Shown: positions 1 to 10,122, counted from the stretch's first letter. The stretch: DNA of 64,000 nucleotides from Bifidobacterium thermophilum DSM 20210 (GCA_000771265.1 JDUB01000001.1:310001-374000), one strand, 5' to 3'. Numbers and translations: made by a program. Notes: generated by a model not told the origin, from the sequence alone.

Positions 1-2
1 TC

Positions 3-1091
3 TCGCCGCAACCGGTATCTCAGCCGGTTCGCCCCGTACAGCCCGCTGCGTTGGAGTCGCAGTTCGACCAGCGGTTCATGAAATCACCGGCGCCGGGGGT
101 TACAGTCCCGCATCAGACAGCATCGCCGGCGCAGTTGTCGGCGACGATTCCTGAAACGAATACCGCTTACACCGCGCTGGATTCGGTGACGGGCGACAAT
201 CTTGATTCCTCTCCTGTCGGCTCTCTGCGGCAAACCAAGCCGCAGACGGGTCCCGATTCCCGGCTGATGCTGAATTCCCTTGGCGGAGTCGATGAACATG
301 GAGATATATCGGTGTTCGCCCTCGGCGCTCCGGTGATGACGCCTGACGGGCCTGCGTTTACCATGGGCGTAGGGCCGGGCCGATCCGATGCCATGCAGGA
401 GGATTGGGGTCAATATACCACGGTGAAAGCAAAACTTCGTCGCTTGAGTATGCGATTGAGAAGATATCGTTGGTTTGCGGTGCTGACCTGCATCTGGGTT
501 GCCTTAGGGCTGTTTGCTCTTATCGCGCCGCTGTTTGACAAGATGCTGGTGCATTATTATGCGCAATGTGCGCTGTGCTTGTTCGTATCCCTCGCATTGA
601 TAGTATGCATCGTTGATTGTGTGTTCGATAGGCTTCATGGAATTTGCGGTTTGTGGCAGGAACTCTTGGGAATAATGTCAGTCACACTGATGATGTTCTG
701 TATATGTGTGGCGCAGGACCTCATCAACGATATTCCGCAATTGTCAAATCCCACGACGGTAACCATCGTCCCTTCCGAGTCTGTCACGTATTCCCACCCC
801 CTTCCATATCCTGACCACAGACTCATAGGAACGAATACCGCGACCGGCAAGACGGTCGTGTTGAAGGTGACGGGCAAACAGCTGCAGGAATGCGATACCC
901 TCTTGTCTGCTGCTCATCGTGGTGACGGGAATCGACACGCTACGGCGCATTACCTGCCGTCTACCGGATACGCATTCGATGTGGCATGCACCGTGGACGC
1001 GAAATCCTCGCAACAGGACTCTTCGGCGAGCGGGACGAATGCCGCTGGGGCTTGGAATGACGCGATTGCCGTGGGGCAAAGCGAGAAATAA
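3..1091 (+). CDS. Membrane protein of unknown function, 5' end outside the window
   Basis: The reading frame is open to the left edge, so the start lies upstream. A TTG at 51 is possible, but the frame before it continues the same proline/glutamine-rich composition, so truncation is the better reading. The visible part has a long low-complexity N-terminal region, probably cytoplasmic, then three hydrophobic segments (about 460-535, 545-615 and 660-725 on the DNA) and a C-terminal soluble domain of about 110 residues. No catalytic motif or family was recognised. The next gene faces it (converges) and is also a single-domain membrane-anchored protein with a C-terminal domain, so the two may be related in role, but this is inference. 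Confidence 0.6.
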   Translation, partial: SPQPVSQPVRPVQPAALESQFDQRFMKSPAPGVTVPHQTASPAQLSATIPETNTAYTALDSVTGDNLDSSPVGSLRQTKPQTGPDSRLMLNSLGGVDEHGDISVFALGAPVMTPDGPAFTMGVGPGRSDAMQEDWGQYTTVKAKLRRLSMRLRRYRWFAVLTCIWVALGLFALIAPLFDKMLVHYYAQCALCLFVSLALIVCIVDCVFDRLHGICGLWQELLGIMSVTLMMFCICVAQDLINDIPQLSNPTTVTIVPSESVTYSHPLPYPDHRLIGTNTATGKTVVLKVTGKQLQECDTLLSAAHRGDGNRHATAHYLPSTGYAFDVACTVDAKSSQQDSSASGTNAAGAWNDAIAVGQSEK

Positions 1092-1151
1092 GGTAATCAG
1101 ACAACGCCCATCGCCATGTCTGTCTGCCAGACCCGGCTGGGTTCCTTCGGC

Positions 1152-1772
1152 TCACCGCCAGTCGCACACCATCTCGCCCGATGAGGAGTAGTAGATGCAC
1201 GAGCCGGGCAGATGGACGTTTTCGCCAATCACGATGTATTCATATGCCGGCGCGCCGTCGCGGCTGTTGTGCCTGATGGTGATGGAATCGCCGGCATGCA
1301 TAGGGATGCGCGTCCCCGCATTGAGCGCGTCTTTGGTGATGACACCGCTATCGGCAGTCAGAAAACAGGTATTCGGATCGGGGCAGGAGACGTCTCCGTT
1401 GATGAAACCGGTGTTGCCGTGGTTCTGCAGCAGCATGTCGTCAACAATTTCCATGGTGGATACGACATCATCGGCTACGGCGTTCTGCCAACGGTTGCGT
1501 TGCACTGCGCGGTATATGGGGATGCCAATGGCTATGGATAGGATGATTGTCATCAGCGCGGCAAGAGTGCGGATACTCACGCGGTATCGCGCCTGCGTGT
1601 GTTCGTCTGGCTCCTGCTCGATGCGTTCGACGACACGGGTGCCCACCGGACCTATCGGACGCAGCGGGGTGGTCTGTTCCATCGGATCATATGTCGAAAT
1701 CATGGAGACGTAGTCAATGGTGGAGCCGTCGATGTCGGTGGAACCGCCAGATAAGTCGTCTGTGCCGTTCAT
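1152..1772 (-). CDS. Membrane-anchored hypothetical protein
   Basis: This is a 206-residue protein. The start at 1772 was chosen because AAAGGAGCGGAG lies directly before that ATG; a longer frame to 1985 has no ribosome site and a shadow-like composition. The N-terminal 65 residues are polar and acidic. One membrane helix follows at about 68-88, and then an extracytoplasmic domain of about 115 residues with four cysteines (including one CPDPNTC motif) that could form disulfides. The layout resembles a signal-anchored surface protein, or loosely a pilin-like protein, but no prepilin peptidase site is clear. The function is not recognised. Confidence 0.7.
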   Translation of the reverse strand: MNGTDDLSGGSTDIDGSTIDYVSMISTYDPMEQTTPLRPIGPVGTRVVERIEQEPDEHTQARYRVSIRTLAALMTIILSIAIGIPIYRAVQRNRWQNAVADDVVSTMEIVDDMLLQNHGNTGFINGDVSCPDPNTCFLTADSGVITKDALNAGTRIPMHAGDSITIRHNSRDGAPAYEYIVIGENVHLPGSCIYYSSSGEMVCDWR

Positions 1773-2000
1773 CTCCGCTCCTTTCACAGGGCTCGCTTCT
1801 TCGCGTTGTCCCAGCGTTCTCGCCGATAGTGTGATGCGCCATATGCGTCGGTGGGGAATGCTCTGTCTGCTTGCATCGATGCGCTTCCCTGACGTCATCG
1901 GAGGGGTGCGGCCGTCGTCCGACGAACCGCCGTTGGTTCGAACGGTTACCATTATAGTCGCCCCGTTGCGTTGCGGCCGTCCCACGCCACAGATGTTTCT

Positions 2001-2164
2001 ACCGCCGCTGAGTGGTCTGTCAGCGTCGGTGGAGGGTTGTCGTTCTGTTTCTGCGCCGCTGGGGAGGGTGTGAGTGTCGGTAGAGGGTGTGCCGACGGTG
2101 GGTGGTCTGTGTGTTTGGCAGAAGGCGTTACCGACGGTGAGAGTCCTCTGAGCGTTGGTAAGAT
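2001..2164. repeat. Four imperfect tandem repeats of about 35 nt
   Basis: Related units start near 2001, 2053, 2091 and 2130, each of the form (A/G)C(C/G)CCG(A/C)CG..TGAG..GT(C/T)GGTAGAGG. Unit spacing is 52, 38 and 39 bp. The core TGAGTGTCGGTAGA in the second unit recurs exactly at 21387-21400 upstream of rpsL. Function is unknown. Confidence 0.5.
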
Positions 2165-2246
2165 TGCGTGTAGTTTCTTGCCGGATGGCGTATGAGGCGC
2201 GGCAACTAGGGCGGGCGGTGAGTATCTATCGCACACCGGAAACCAT

Positions 2247-2286
2247 AAGGCCGGTCGCCTCCCGCAATGGGGAAACGACCGGCCTT
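2247..2286. terminator. Hairpin downstream of purL
   Basis: An 11-bp perfect stem pairs 2247-2257 with 2276-2286 around an 18-nt loop. It lies about 100 nt beyond the purL stop on the minus strand. Flanking T/A runs are short on both sides, so it is probably a modest bidirectional terminator. Confidence 0.6.
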
Positions 2287-2384
2287 TCTGATGATTCATT
2301 CGCTGCGGGGGATCGCCTGACGGGTCGCCCGGGGCAAATCCGCCCAAGGCAATCCGTCGTAGCGAGTCCGGATTACCGGACCAC

Positions 2385-5300
2385 TCAGGCGGTGAAATAC
2401 TTCACACCGCTGGTGAACAGCGGTTGGAGCTTGTCGCCGGGCACATTGACGAAGGTGCCGTCCGTGTACCGTTCGGAATGACCCATCTTGCCGAACACGC
2501 GGCCGTCCGGGCTGGTGATGCCTTCGATGGCGAGCATCGAGCCGTTCGGGTTGACGTCCAGATCCATGCCGGGCACGCCGTCGGCGTCCACATACTGCGT
2601 GGCGATTTGGCCGTTGGCCTTGAGCTTGGCGAGCACGTCGTCGGAAGCCACGAACCGGCCCTCGCCGTGCGAAATCGCGATGGTGTGCACGTCGCCGACC
2701 GCGCTTTCCGCCAGCCACGGGGACAGGTCGGAAGCCACACGCGTACGCACCAGACGGCTCTGATGGCGGCCGATTGTGTTGAAGGTCAGCGTCGGGCAGG
2801 CGTCGGTCATCGGCACGATGTCGCCGTACGGCACGAGGCCCAGCTTGATGAGCGCTTGGAATCCATTGCAGATGCCAAGCATCAAACCGTCGCGGTTCTT
2901 GAGCAGGTCGCGCACGGCGTCAGTGACGGCTGGGGCGCGGAAGAACGCGGTGATGAACTTCGCCGACCCGTCAGGCTCGTCGCCGCCAGAGAAACCGCCA
3001 GGGATCATGACGATCTGGCTACGGCGGATCTCGTCGACCAGCGCCTGCGTGGATTCGGCGACGGCCTGCGGAGTGAGGTTGTTCACGATGAGCGTGCTCA
3101 CATCGGCGCCTGCGCGCTCGAATGCCGCCGCGGAATCGTACTCGCAGTTGTTGCCCGGGAACACCGGAATCACCACATGCGGCTTGGCGACGGGAGAGCC
3201 CGTGTATACGGTCTTCTTCGGGGCGTGGAATTCCTCGGCTTCGGTGACGCTGCCGCGTTCCTCGCCTTTGGAGCGGTACGGGAAGACGCTTTCCATTGCG
3301 GATTCCCAGTCTTCCTGCACCTGGTCGAGATTGAGGCACTCGCCGCCGGCGACGAATTCGTACGCGTCGGTCGTCTCGCCGATTACGCCGATTTCGACGC
3401 GGTTGGACACCGCTGGCAGCTTCGCATTGTCATCAAGCTCAACGAGGAACGAGCCATAGGCCGGGGTGAACAGGTCGTCCACGGCGATGGTGTCGGCGAG
3501 CTTGACGCCGATGCGATTGCCGAGCGTCATCTTGAATAGCGCTTCGGCGCTGGCGCCATAGCCCGGGGTGGACACGGCGAGCGCATCATGGAATTCGGTG
3601 AGCGATTCGACCACGTCCATCGCCTCGAGCAGGCCATCCTTATCAGGGGTGAGCCCATCGGCCGCATACCGCGGGGCGATACGCGCAATCCGATGGCCGG
3701 CCTTCTTAAACTCGGGGGAGGTCGCGCGATGCATGTTGCCGACGGCCACAGCGAAGGAGATAAGCGTCGGTGGCACGTCGAGATCCTCGAAGCTGCCGCT
3801 CATCGAATCCTTGCCGCCGATAGCGCCGACACCGAGGTCGACCTGCGCCATCAGGGCGCCCAGCACCGCCGCGGCGGGCTTGCCCCAGCGTTCCGGCACG
3901 TCACGCAGCTTGCCGAAATACTCTTGGAAGCTCAAGTAGGCGTCTTCGCGGCGGAAGCCGGCGGACACGAGCTTGGCGAGGGATTCGACCACCGACAGGT
4001 AAGCTCCGGTGAACTGGTTCTTCTCCATGATGTACGGGTTGAAGCCCCATGCCATCGCGGAGGCGGTGGTGGTTTCGCCGAACACGGGCAGCTTGGCGAC
4101 CATGGCCATGCTTGGGGTCAGCTGGCGCTTGCCGCCGAACGGCATGAGTACGGTGGCGGCACCGATCGTGGAGTCGAAGCGTTCGGACAGGCCTTTGTTG
4201 GAGGCCACGTTGATATCGGTGACCAGCGCGTGCATCCGGTCCTTGAACGAGCCTTCGCGCCACGGGGTGGTGTAGGAACCGCCCTGCTCGACGTGCACGG
4301 TCTGATGCTTCGGTGCGCCGTTGGAGGCGAGGAAGGCGCGGCTCAGATTCACGATGGTGTCACCCTGCCAGGTCATGCGCATGACCTTCTCTTCGGTGAC
4401 AGTGGCGATAACGGTGGCTTCGAGGTTTTCCTCGCGCGCATAGCCGAGGAACTCGTCCACGTCATCGGCGGCCACGTCAACAGCCATGCGTTCCTGAGAT
4501 TCGGAAATCGCCAGTTCGGTGCCGTCCAGGCCTTCGTACTTCTTGGGCACCAGATCAAGGTTGATGGTCAGGCCGTCGGCGATCTCGCCGGTTGCCACGG
4601 ACACGCCGCCCGCGCCGAAATCGTTGCAGCGCTTGATCAGACGGCAGGCGTCCTTGCGGCGGAACAGACGCTGGAGCTTGCGTTCGACGGGGGCGTTGCC
4701 CTTCTGCACTTCTGCGCCGTCTTTTTCAAGGCTTTCCTCATCGTGCGCCTTCGAGGCGCCGGTTGCGCCGCCGATGCCGTCACGGCCGGTACGCCCGCCC
4801 AGCAGGATGATCTTGTCGCCGGGGGTCGGGGTTTCACGGCGGACATGGTCGGCCGGGGTTGCACCCACGACGGCGCCGACTTCCATGCGCTTGGCCACAT
4901 AGCCCGGATGGTAGATCTCGTCGACCTGACCGGTCGCCAGACCGATCTGATTGCCGTACGAGGAGTATCCGGCGGCCGCGGTGGTGACAATCTTGCGCTG
5001 GGGGAGCTTGCCCTTGAGCGTTTCGGAAACCGGGACACGCGGGTCGCCGGCGCCGGTCACGCGCATCGCCTGATACACGTAGGAACGGCCCGACAGCGGG
5101 TCGCGGATGCACCCGCCGATGCAGGTGGCCGCGCCGCCGAACGGTTCGATTTCGGTCGGGTGGTTGTGGGTTTCGTTCTTGAACAGGAACAGCCAATCCT
5201 GGTCCTCGCCGTTCACATCGACCTTCACCTTGACGGTGCAGGCGTTGATTTCCTCAGATTCGTCGAGGTCCTTGAGGATGCCGTTCTTCTTGAGCCACTT

Positions 5301-6119
5301 GGCGCCGATCGTGCCCATATCCATGAGGCACACCGGTTTGCCGTCGCGCCCGAGCTCATGGCGCATGGCCATGTACTTGTCGAATGCTGCCTTGACCACA
5401 TTGTCGTCGATATCCACCTCGTCAAGCTGCGTGCCGAAGGTGGTGTGGCGGCAGTGGTCGGACCAGTAGGTGTCGATTACCTTGATCTCGGTGATGGTCG
5501 GTTCGCGGTGTTCGCCGTGGAAATACTCCTGGCACACCTTCGCATCCGCCAGATCCATCGCGAGACCGCGCTCGTCGATGAACCGCTGGAGGCCTTCGTC
5601 ATCCAGCTCGTCGAATCCGGCGACCACCTCGACCTTCGCCGGCTTGGCGACCTGCACCTTGAGGGTGCTCTTCGGCTCGAGGGAGGCTTCGCGAGCTTCG
5701 ACCGGGTTGATTACGTACTGTTTGATCTGCTCGACGGCCTGCTCGTCCAGACTGCCCTCCAACGCGTAGACCTTGGCGCTGCGCACGGTCGGGCGCTCGC
5801 CTTGGCTGATCAGCTGGATGCATTCGCTGGCCGAATCGGCACGCTGATCGAACTGCCCGGGCAGGAACTCGACGGCGAACACCGCGCTGTCGCCGAAATC
5901 GGGCATCTCCTCGCTGGCGTTATCCACCTGCGGTTCGCTGAACACGGTTGTGGTGGCCTGATCGAACAGCTCACGGCTGATGCCTTCGACGTCGTACCGG
6001 TTGACGATACGCAGACCGGTAAGCCCCTTAATCCCGAGAATCGTCTTCAGCTCGTTCTCCAGTTGCCTGGCCTCGACGTCAAAGCCCGGCTTCTTCTCGA
6101 CATAAACGCGAAAAACCAC
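2385..6119 (-). CDS. purL: Phosphoribosylformylglycinamidine synthase, single-chain
   Basis: This enzyme converts FGAR, ATP and glutamine to FGAM, the fourth step of purine synthesis. It has 1244 residues, the length of large single-chain PurL with an N-terminal PurS-like segment, two ATP-binding AIRS-type halves and a C-terminal class I glutaminase. Visible motifs include FKNETHNHPTEIEPF, the GGKDSMSGSF segment, and the glutaminase nucleophile LGICNGFQ with a downstream HGEGRF histidine. The start is the GTG at 6119, preceded by AGAAGGAATACC and giving VVFRVYVEKK. The frame runs 43 codons further upstream through a hairpin and was rejected. It lies 125 nt after purC on the same strand, with a terminator-like hairpin between them. 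Confidence 0.97.
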   Translation of the reverse strand: MVFRVYVEKKPGFDVEARQLENELKTILGIKGLTGLRIVNRYDVEGISRELFDQATTTVFSEPQVDNASEEMPDFGDSAVFAVEFLPGQFDQRADSASECIQLISQGERPTVRSAKVYALEGSLDEQAVEQIKQYVINPVEAREASLEPKSTLKVQVAKPAKVEVVAGFDELDDEGLQRFIDERGLAMDLADAKVCQEYFHGEHREPTITEIKVIDTYWSDHCRHTTFGTQLDEVDIDDNVVKAAFDKYMAMRHELGRDGKPVCLMDMGTIGAKWLKKNGILKDLDESEEINACTVKVKVDVNGEDQDWLFLFKNETHNHPTEIEPFGGAATCIGGCIRDPLSGRSYVYQAMRVTGAGDPRVPVSETLKGKLPQRKIVTTAAAGYSSYGNQIGLATGQVDEIYHPGYVAKRMEVGAVVGATPADHVRRETPTPGDKIILLGGRTGRDGIGGATGASKAHDEESLEKDGAEVQKGNAPVERKLQRLFRRKDACRLIKRCNDFGAGGVSVATGEIADGLTINLDLVPKKYEGLDGTELAISESQERMAVDVAADDVDEFLGYAREENLEATVIATVTEEKVMRMTWQGDTIVNLSRAFLASNGAPKHQTVHVEQGGSYTTPWREGSFKDRMHALVTDINVASNKGLSERFDSTIGAATVLMPFGGKRQLTPSMAMVAKLPVFGETTTASAMAWGFNPYIMEKNQFTGAYLSVVESLAKLVSAGFRREDAYLSFQEYFGKLRDVPERWGKPAAAVLGALMAQVDLGVGAIGGKDSMSGSFEDLDVPPTLISFAVAVGNMHRATSPEFKKAGHRIARIAPRYAADGLTPDKDGLLEAMDVVESLTEFHDALAVSTPGYGASAEALFKMTLGNRIGVKLADTIAVDDLFTPAYGSFLVELDDNAKLPAVSNRVEIGVIGETTDAYEFVAGGECLNLDQVQEDWESAMESVFPYRSKGEERGSVTEAEEFHAPKKTVYTGSPVAKPHVVIPVFPGNNCEYDSAAAFERAGADVSTLIVNNLTPQAVAESTQALVDEIRRSQIVMIPGGFSGGDEPDGSAKFITAFFRAPAVTDAVRDLLKNRDGLMLGICNGFQALIKLGLVPYGDIVPMTDACPTLTFNTIGRHQSRLVRTRVASDLSPWLAESAVGDVHTIAISHGEGRFVASDDVLAKLKANGQIATQYVDADGVPGMDLDVNPNGSMLAIEGITSPDGRVFGKMGHSERYTDGTFVNVPGDKLQPLFTSGVKYFTA

Positions 6120-6211
6120 GGTATTCCTTCTGTTGTTGGTATGGCGGTTGTCTGGGTGATGCAGGTGGTCGCGTGGGTGTGTTCGCCTTGCGCGGCGCAT
6201 CCGAAAAATGT

Positions 6212-6239
6212 GGCCCGCATCGGAAAACCGGTGCGGGCC
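6212..6239 (-). terminator. Hairpin between purC and purL
   Basis: A 12-bp GC-rich stem (6212-6223 with 6228-6239, one wobble pair) has a 4-nt loop. On the minus strand it is followed within a few bases by a run of five T (ACATTTTTC). It therefore looks like a factor-independent terminator or attenuator separating purC from purL. Confidence 0.7.
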
Positions 6240-6244
6240 CGGGG

Positions 6245-6997
6245 TCACTCGGCGTCCTTGACGCCCTCGGAATCGGCGAGCTGCTTGAGACGGCTGTAGA
6301 TCTCCTCGTATGCGGGGATGATGTTGCCCAGATCGCGGCGGAACAGATCCTTGTCAAGATGCTCGATCTTGCCGCTATGATCCTTGAGGTCCCACAGACG
6401 GCAGGTGTCGGGCGTGATCTCGTCGGCGAGCAGAATCGTGCCGTCGGAGGTCTTGCCTTCCTCGATCTTGAAATCGACAAGCTGTACGTCAATCTTGGAG
6501 AAGATATCCTTGAGTGCTTCGTTGACCGCGCGCGCCTGACGGGAGATCTCCGCGAGCTCGTCCTCAGAAGCCAGACCAAGGGCGATGATGCCGTCATCGT
6601 TGATGAACGGATCGCCCAGATCGTCGGACTTCAAGCAGAATTCGAGGATCGGCTTCTTCAGCGGCGTGCCTTCCTTGACGCCATACCGCTTGGCGAACGA
6701 ACCGGCGGCGGTGTTGCGCATGATGATTTCCAACGGGTACATGGTCATCTTGCGCACCAGCTGCTCGGTGTCGGACAGGCGCTTGATGAAGTGGCTGTCA
6801 ATGCCGCGAGCCTTGAGCAGTTCGAAAATCACGGAGGTGATGTGGTTGTTCAGGTTGCCCTTACCGGCGATCTGCGCCTTCTTCGCGCCGTTGCCGGCCG
6901 TCGCCTGGTTCATGTATTCGACCCACAGAACGTCGGGATCGTCGGTCGCATACATTTTTTTGGCCTTGCCCTCATAGAGCTTTTCCAGTTTCTGCAT
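6245..6997 (-). CDS. purC: SAICAR synthetase
   Basis: Phosphoribosylaminoimidazole-succinocarboxamide synthase joins CAIR and aspartate with ATP. It has 250 residues, typical for the family. The start at 6997 gives [16 protein letters not shown], the hallmark GK(A/T)K N-terminus, and has GAGGAAGG eight bases upstream. Other visible motifs are the [14 protein letters not shown] segment and the metal/ATP-site region LVDFKIEEG. It is the first gene of the leftward purC-purL pair and is divergent from purT, so the 220-bp gap between them should hold both promoters. Confidence 0.97.
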   Translation of the reverse strand: MQKLEKLYEGKAKKMYATDDPDVLWVEYMNQATAGNGAKKAQIAGKGNLNNHITSVIFELLKARGIDSHFIKRLSDTEQLVRKMTMYPLEIIMRNTAAGSFAKRYGVKEGTPLKKPILEFCLKSDDLGDPFINDDGIIALGLASEDELAEISRQARAVNEALKDIFSKIDVQLVDFKIEEGKTSDGTILLADEITPDTCRLWDLKDHSGKIEHLDKDLFRRDLGNIIPAYEEIYSRLKQLADSEGVKDAE

Positions 6998-7216
6998 GAC
7001 TCGCCTTCCTCGTAAGCACGAGATGGATTGGGGGTATATACGGTGGACAGGATACCAAGCGCCGGCTACATCGGGCGGCACGGCGTGGGGGCGGTATCGC
7101 CCGAGAATCACCCGACTGCCTATCCGGTATCGGCGCGGCGGCAAACGGGTTCGATTCGGGGCCGGGCAACACCGTCGGCAACGGTTCTGACAACCCCCGA
7201 TGGCAAGATGACGGGT

Positions 7217-8548
7217 ATGAGTGATTACGCCGAAGCCACAGTCAACGCAAGCCAGTCCAGTGCATCACAATCAGCCTCCGTCGCGACACCAGCCGATCCG
7301 CGGCTTGGTACCCCGCTCGACCGATCCGACGATGCCGCGCGCACCAAGGTTCTGCTGCTCGGCTCCGGTGAGCTTGGCCGCGAAATCGCCATCGAACTCA
7401 TGCGCTTGGGCGCGTGGGTGTGCGCCGCCGACAGTTACGAAGGCGCCCCGGCACAGCAGGTCGCTCACGAATACCGTGTCCTCGATATGGCCAATCCTGA
7501 GCAGCTGGACGCCCTGTTCGCCGAAATCAAGCCGGATATCGTCATCCCTGAAGTCGAGGCGATCGCCACGTCCGAACTGGATGCCGTAGCCGCGAAAGGC
7601 GTGCAAGTCGTGCCGAGCGCCGGCATCGCCGCCATCTGCATGGACCGCGAGCGCCTTCGCGTGCTCGCCCACGAGAAACTTGGGCTGCCGACCACACCCT
7701 ACCGTTTCGCCGGGTCGCTCGAGGAGCTGCGTGCCGGCGCGCAAACCGTAGGCTACCCGTGCGTCGTCAAACCGATTATGAGCTCTTCCGGTCACGGCCA
7801 GTCTGTTGTACGCACCCCGGATGCCATCGACGCCGCCTGGCATGAGGCGCAGGTCGGTCGTCGTGCGGCTGGTGAAGGCGGTATTTCTCGCGTTATCGTC
7901 GAAGCGCTCGCACCGCTTGATTATGAGCTGACCGTGCTGACCGTCAGCTCGTCCTCGGGTGTCGTCACCTGCACTCCGATCGGGCAGCGTCAGGAAAGCG
8001 GCGATTACCGCGAATCCTGGCAGCCGGCGGCTGTCAACCCGGACACCTTGAGAATCGCGAAAGACCTGGCACGCCGTTGTGTCGAAGGGCTGGTCGCCGA
8101 CGCGCACGAGCACGGCGAGCGCGGCTGGGGCGTGTTCGGTGTCGAACTGTTCGTCCTCACCGACGGTTCGGTGCTGTTCAATGAGGTCTCCCCGCGTCCG
8201 CACGACACCGGTATGGTGACCATGATTTCCCAACGGCTGAGCGAATTCGCGCTCCACGCGCGGGCGGTTCTCGGTATCCCGGTCAGCCAGGAGCATGTCG
8301 ATTTGGCGCTCGGCGACGGGCAGGTTGGCGCGAGCCATGCCATCGTCGTCGAAGGCGACGGCCGAGCGATTTTCTCGAATGTGCCGCAGGCGCTCGCCGA
8401 GCCGGACACCAACCTGCGTATCTTCAACAAGCCGGAAGTCCACGGGCATCGTCGCATGGCCGTGGCACTCGCCATCGGGGACAGTGCCGATGACGCCCGC
8501 GCCAAGGCCGGACGCGTCGCCGATGCGCTGACTGTCACGGTACGGTAA
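7217..8548 (+). CDS. purT: Formate-dependent GAR transformylase
   Basis: PurT uses formate and ATP to make formyl-GAR, bypassing folate-dependent PurN. It is an ATP-grasp protein. The N-terminal [17 protein letters not shown] nucleotide-fold loop, the [16 protein letters not shown]-binding strand, and the [13 protein letters not shown] carboxylate/Arg region are all present. From the ATG at 7217 it has 443 residues, about 50 more than the E. coli enzyme because of a Ser/Ala-rich N-terminal extension. The start is uncertain: there is no clear ribosome site, and an ATG at 7208 is equally possible. It is divergent from purC. Confidence 0.93.
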   Translation: MSDYAEATVNASQSSASQSASVATPADPRLGTPLDRSDDAARTKVLLLGSGELGREIAIELMRLGAWVCAADSYEGAPAQQVAHEYRVLDMANPEQLDALFAEIKPDIVIPEVEAIATSELDAVAAKGVQVVPSAGIAAICMDRERLRVLAHEKLGLPTTPYRFAGSLEELRAGAQTVGYPCVVKPIMSSSGHGQSVVRTPDAIDAAWHEAQVGRRAAGEGGISRVIVEALAPLDYELTVLTVSSSSGVVTCTPIGQRQESGDYRESWQPAAVNPDTLRIAKDLARRCVEGLVADAHEHGERGWGVFGVELFVLTDGSVLFNEVSPRPHDTGMVTMISQRLSEFALHARAVLGIPVSQEHVDLALGDGQVGASHAIVVEGDGRAIFSNVPQALAEPDTNLRIFNKPEVHGHRRMAVALAIGDSADDARAKAGRVADALTVTVR

Positions 8549-8596
8549 TCGGCGTGGCATTCCGGCTTCGTGGGGCTTGAGGCTTACGATACCGGT

Positions 8597-9796
8597 ATGA
8601 GTATGAAGAATCAGGAGTTTTCTGTGGCGGCTGGCAGCACCGAGGATGCCGGTCGCCCGCTGGTCATCGCGCTGGTCGTCGACACCGCGGGCAACGAGGG
8701 CAACGGCACGTCGAATTCGGCGTTGCAGTATGCCAAGGAGCTGCGCCGGCAAGGTCATACGGTCCGTCTGGTCGGTATCGGTTCGCCCGAGTATCCGATT
8801 CGCGTGCATCATGTCCCGCTGGTCTCTTGGATCGCGGCGAAACAGCAGATGCAATTCGCGCAGCCTGACCGGGCGATGTTCCGCAAGGCGTTTGAGGGCG
8901 CGGATGTGGTCCACGTGTACCTGCCGTTCAAATACGGCCGCATGGCGGTGCGGACCGCACATGAGATGGGCATCCCCGCAACTGCCGGATTCCACTTGCA
9001 GCCGGAGAACGTCCTGTATTCGGCGGGGCCGCTGCGGTATATCCCCGGCGCTTCGGCGTTCATCTACTGGCTGTTCGACCGCATGCTGTACCGGCATATC
9101 CGGCATATCCACACGCCCTCGCATATGATCGCCGCGCAGTTGCGGGCGCATGGCTACCGGCAGCGACTGCATGTGATCTCCAACGGCTATTCGCCCAGAT
9201 TCACCGCCAAACAGCAGCGTGAACCCGGTTCGCCGTCGCCAAGACCGTTCAGAATCGTCGCTTCGGGGCGTCTAGCCAGCGAGAAGGACCATGTGACGCT
9301 GATTCGGGCGGTCGCGTTGAGCCGGCATGCCGAGGATATCGAATTGTCGATTTGCGGCACCGGGCCGTTGCAACATGAACTGCGGCGAATGGCGGCGCAA
9401 TTGCTGCCCGGACGTTGGTCGATCGGTTTCCATGACAATGCGCAGATGCCCGCATTCCTGCGTTCGTGCGATCTGCTGGTGCACCCTTCGATTGTTGATA
9501 TCGAATCGTTGAGCGTTCTGGAGGGCATGGCCTCCGGACTTGTGCCCGTCATCGCCAGGTCCACGCAGAGCGCCGCCGGGCAGTTCGCATTGAACGACCA
9601 TTCGCTGTTCGAAGCCCAAGACCCGGCCATGCTCGCCCAACGCATCGATTGGTGGATTGACCATCCTGACGAGTTGAGCCGTTGGGGTGCCGTCTATGCC
9701 GAGCACACGCGTGAGGAGTATTCGATTGCATCGTGCGTGCGTAAGTTCGTCGCGATGGAACGCGAAGCGATCGCCGACTTCGATGGCAGGTTGTGA
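8597..9796 (+). CDS. GT4-type glycosyltransferase
   Basis: This is probably a retaining GT-B glycosyltransferase of about 399 residues. The N-terminal half begins with a Rossmann strand and a GNGTSNSALQYAKELRRQGH segment typical of the acceptor domain. The C-terminal half has ASGRLASEKD and PSIVDIESLSVLEGMASGLVP, the E-x7-E pattern of GT4 enzymes that binds the sugar-nucleotide donor. Family members include diacylglycerol glucosyltransferases and phosphatidylinositol mannosyltransferases; the acceptor here cannot be set from sequence. The start ATG at 8597 lacks a good ribosome site; TACGAT lies seven bases before it, so a leaderless transcript is possible. It lies 48 nt after purT. Confidence 0.85.
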   Translation: MSMKNQEFSVAAGSTEDAGRPLVIALVVDTAGNEGNGTSNSALQYAKELRRQGHTVRLVGIGSPEYPIRVHHVPLVSWIAAKQQMQFAQPDRAMFRKAFEGADVVHVYLPFKYGRMAVRTAHEMGIPATAGFHLQPENVLYSAGPLRYIPGASAFIYWLFDRMLYRHIRHIHTPSHMIAAQLRAHGYRQRLHVISNGYSPRFTAKQQREPGSPSPRPFRIVASGRLASEKDHVTLIRAVALSRHAEDIELSICGTGPLQHELRRMAAQLLPGRWSIGFHDNAQMPAFLRSCDLLVHPSIVDIESLSVLEGMASGLVPVIARSTQSAAGQFALNDHSLFEAQDPAMLAQRIDWWIDHPDELSRWGAVYAEHTREEYSIASCVRKFVAMEREAIADFDGRL

Positions 9797-10122
9797 ACGA
9801 TGAATCCGCCGTAATTGGCGCATTGCCGGTTCGGGCGATTTCATACGGTCGGGGCGTGGGAGCGTTGCGCCCGCCACCCCATGACCGCTTCTGCCAGACG
9901 CGCTTCGGGAGCGCGGGTATGACATCATGCTCGGAATCGTGTCATGCAGTCCGCTGATTGCATTTCGCAATGTTGCGGTAACGCCGATGATACGAAAATC
10001 GCATACCATGCCGCCAAACGCGAAGAAAAAACGCATTCCAAAGGCGCTCGCGCAACGAAAAACGCACGGGATTGCCTTTCGGGGTGCGTATGGCGTGAAG
10101 TATGACAACGAAAGGCGACACG
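9797..10122 (+). promoter_or_regulatory. Upstream region of the semialdehyde dehydrogenase with operator-like motifs
   Basis: This 326-bp gap has no gene. It contains CGCAATGTTGCG (9966-9977), a 5+5 palindrome nearly identical to CGCAATATTGCG at 12700-12711 beside the Lrp-type regulator. It also contains ACGAAAATCGCAT (9992-10004), which recurs exactly at 18191-18203 before the aminotransferase. Several further CGCA half-sites follow up to the start codon. These are candidate binding sites for the Lrp/AsnC protein at 12089. Confidence 0.6.

Larger units (their letters stand above)
1773..2384. other. Non-coding gap with G-rich imperfect repeats
   Basis: This 612-bp gap lies between the two leftward genes at 1152 and 2385. 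It holds four imperfect 35-nt G-rich repeats (2001-2164, listed separately) and a strong hairpin (2247-2286). A proline-rich minus-strand frame (1952-2347) spans the repeats, but it has no ribosome site, and its Pro/Thr content follows from the G-rich repeats on the other strand, so it is not called as a gene. Confidence 0.6.

Noticed and set aside
1952-2347. Proline-rich minus-strand frame after purL
   Set aside because: Its composition follows from the G-rich repeats; no ribosome site; it spans a terminator hairpin.
3588-6299. A 903-codon open frame antisense to purL
   Set aside because: It mirrors purL codon structure in a high-GC genome, has no ribosome site and no recognisable domain; purL is beyond doubt.
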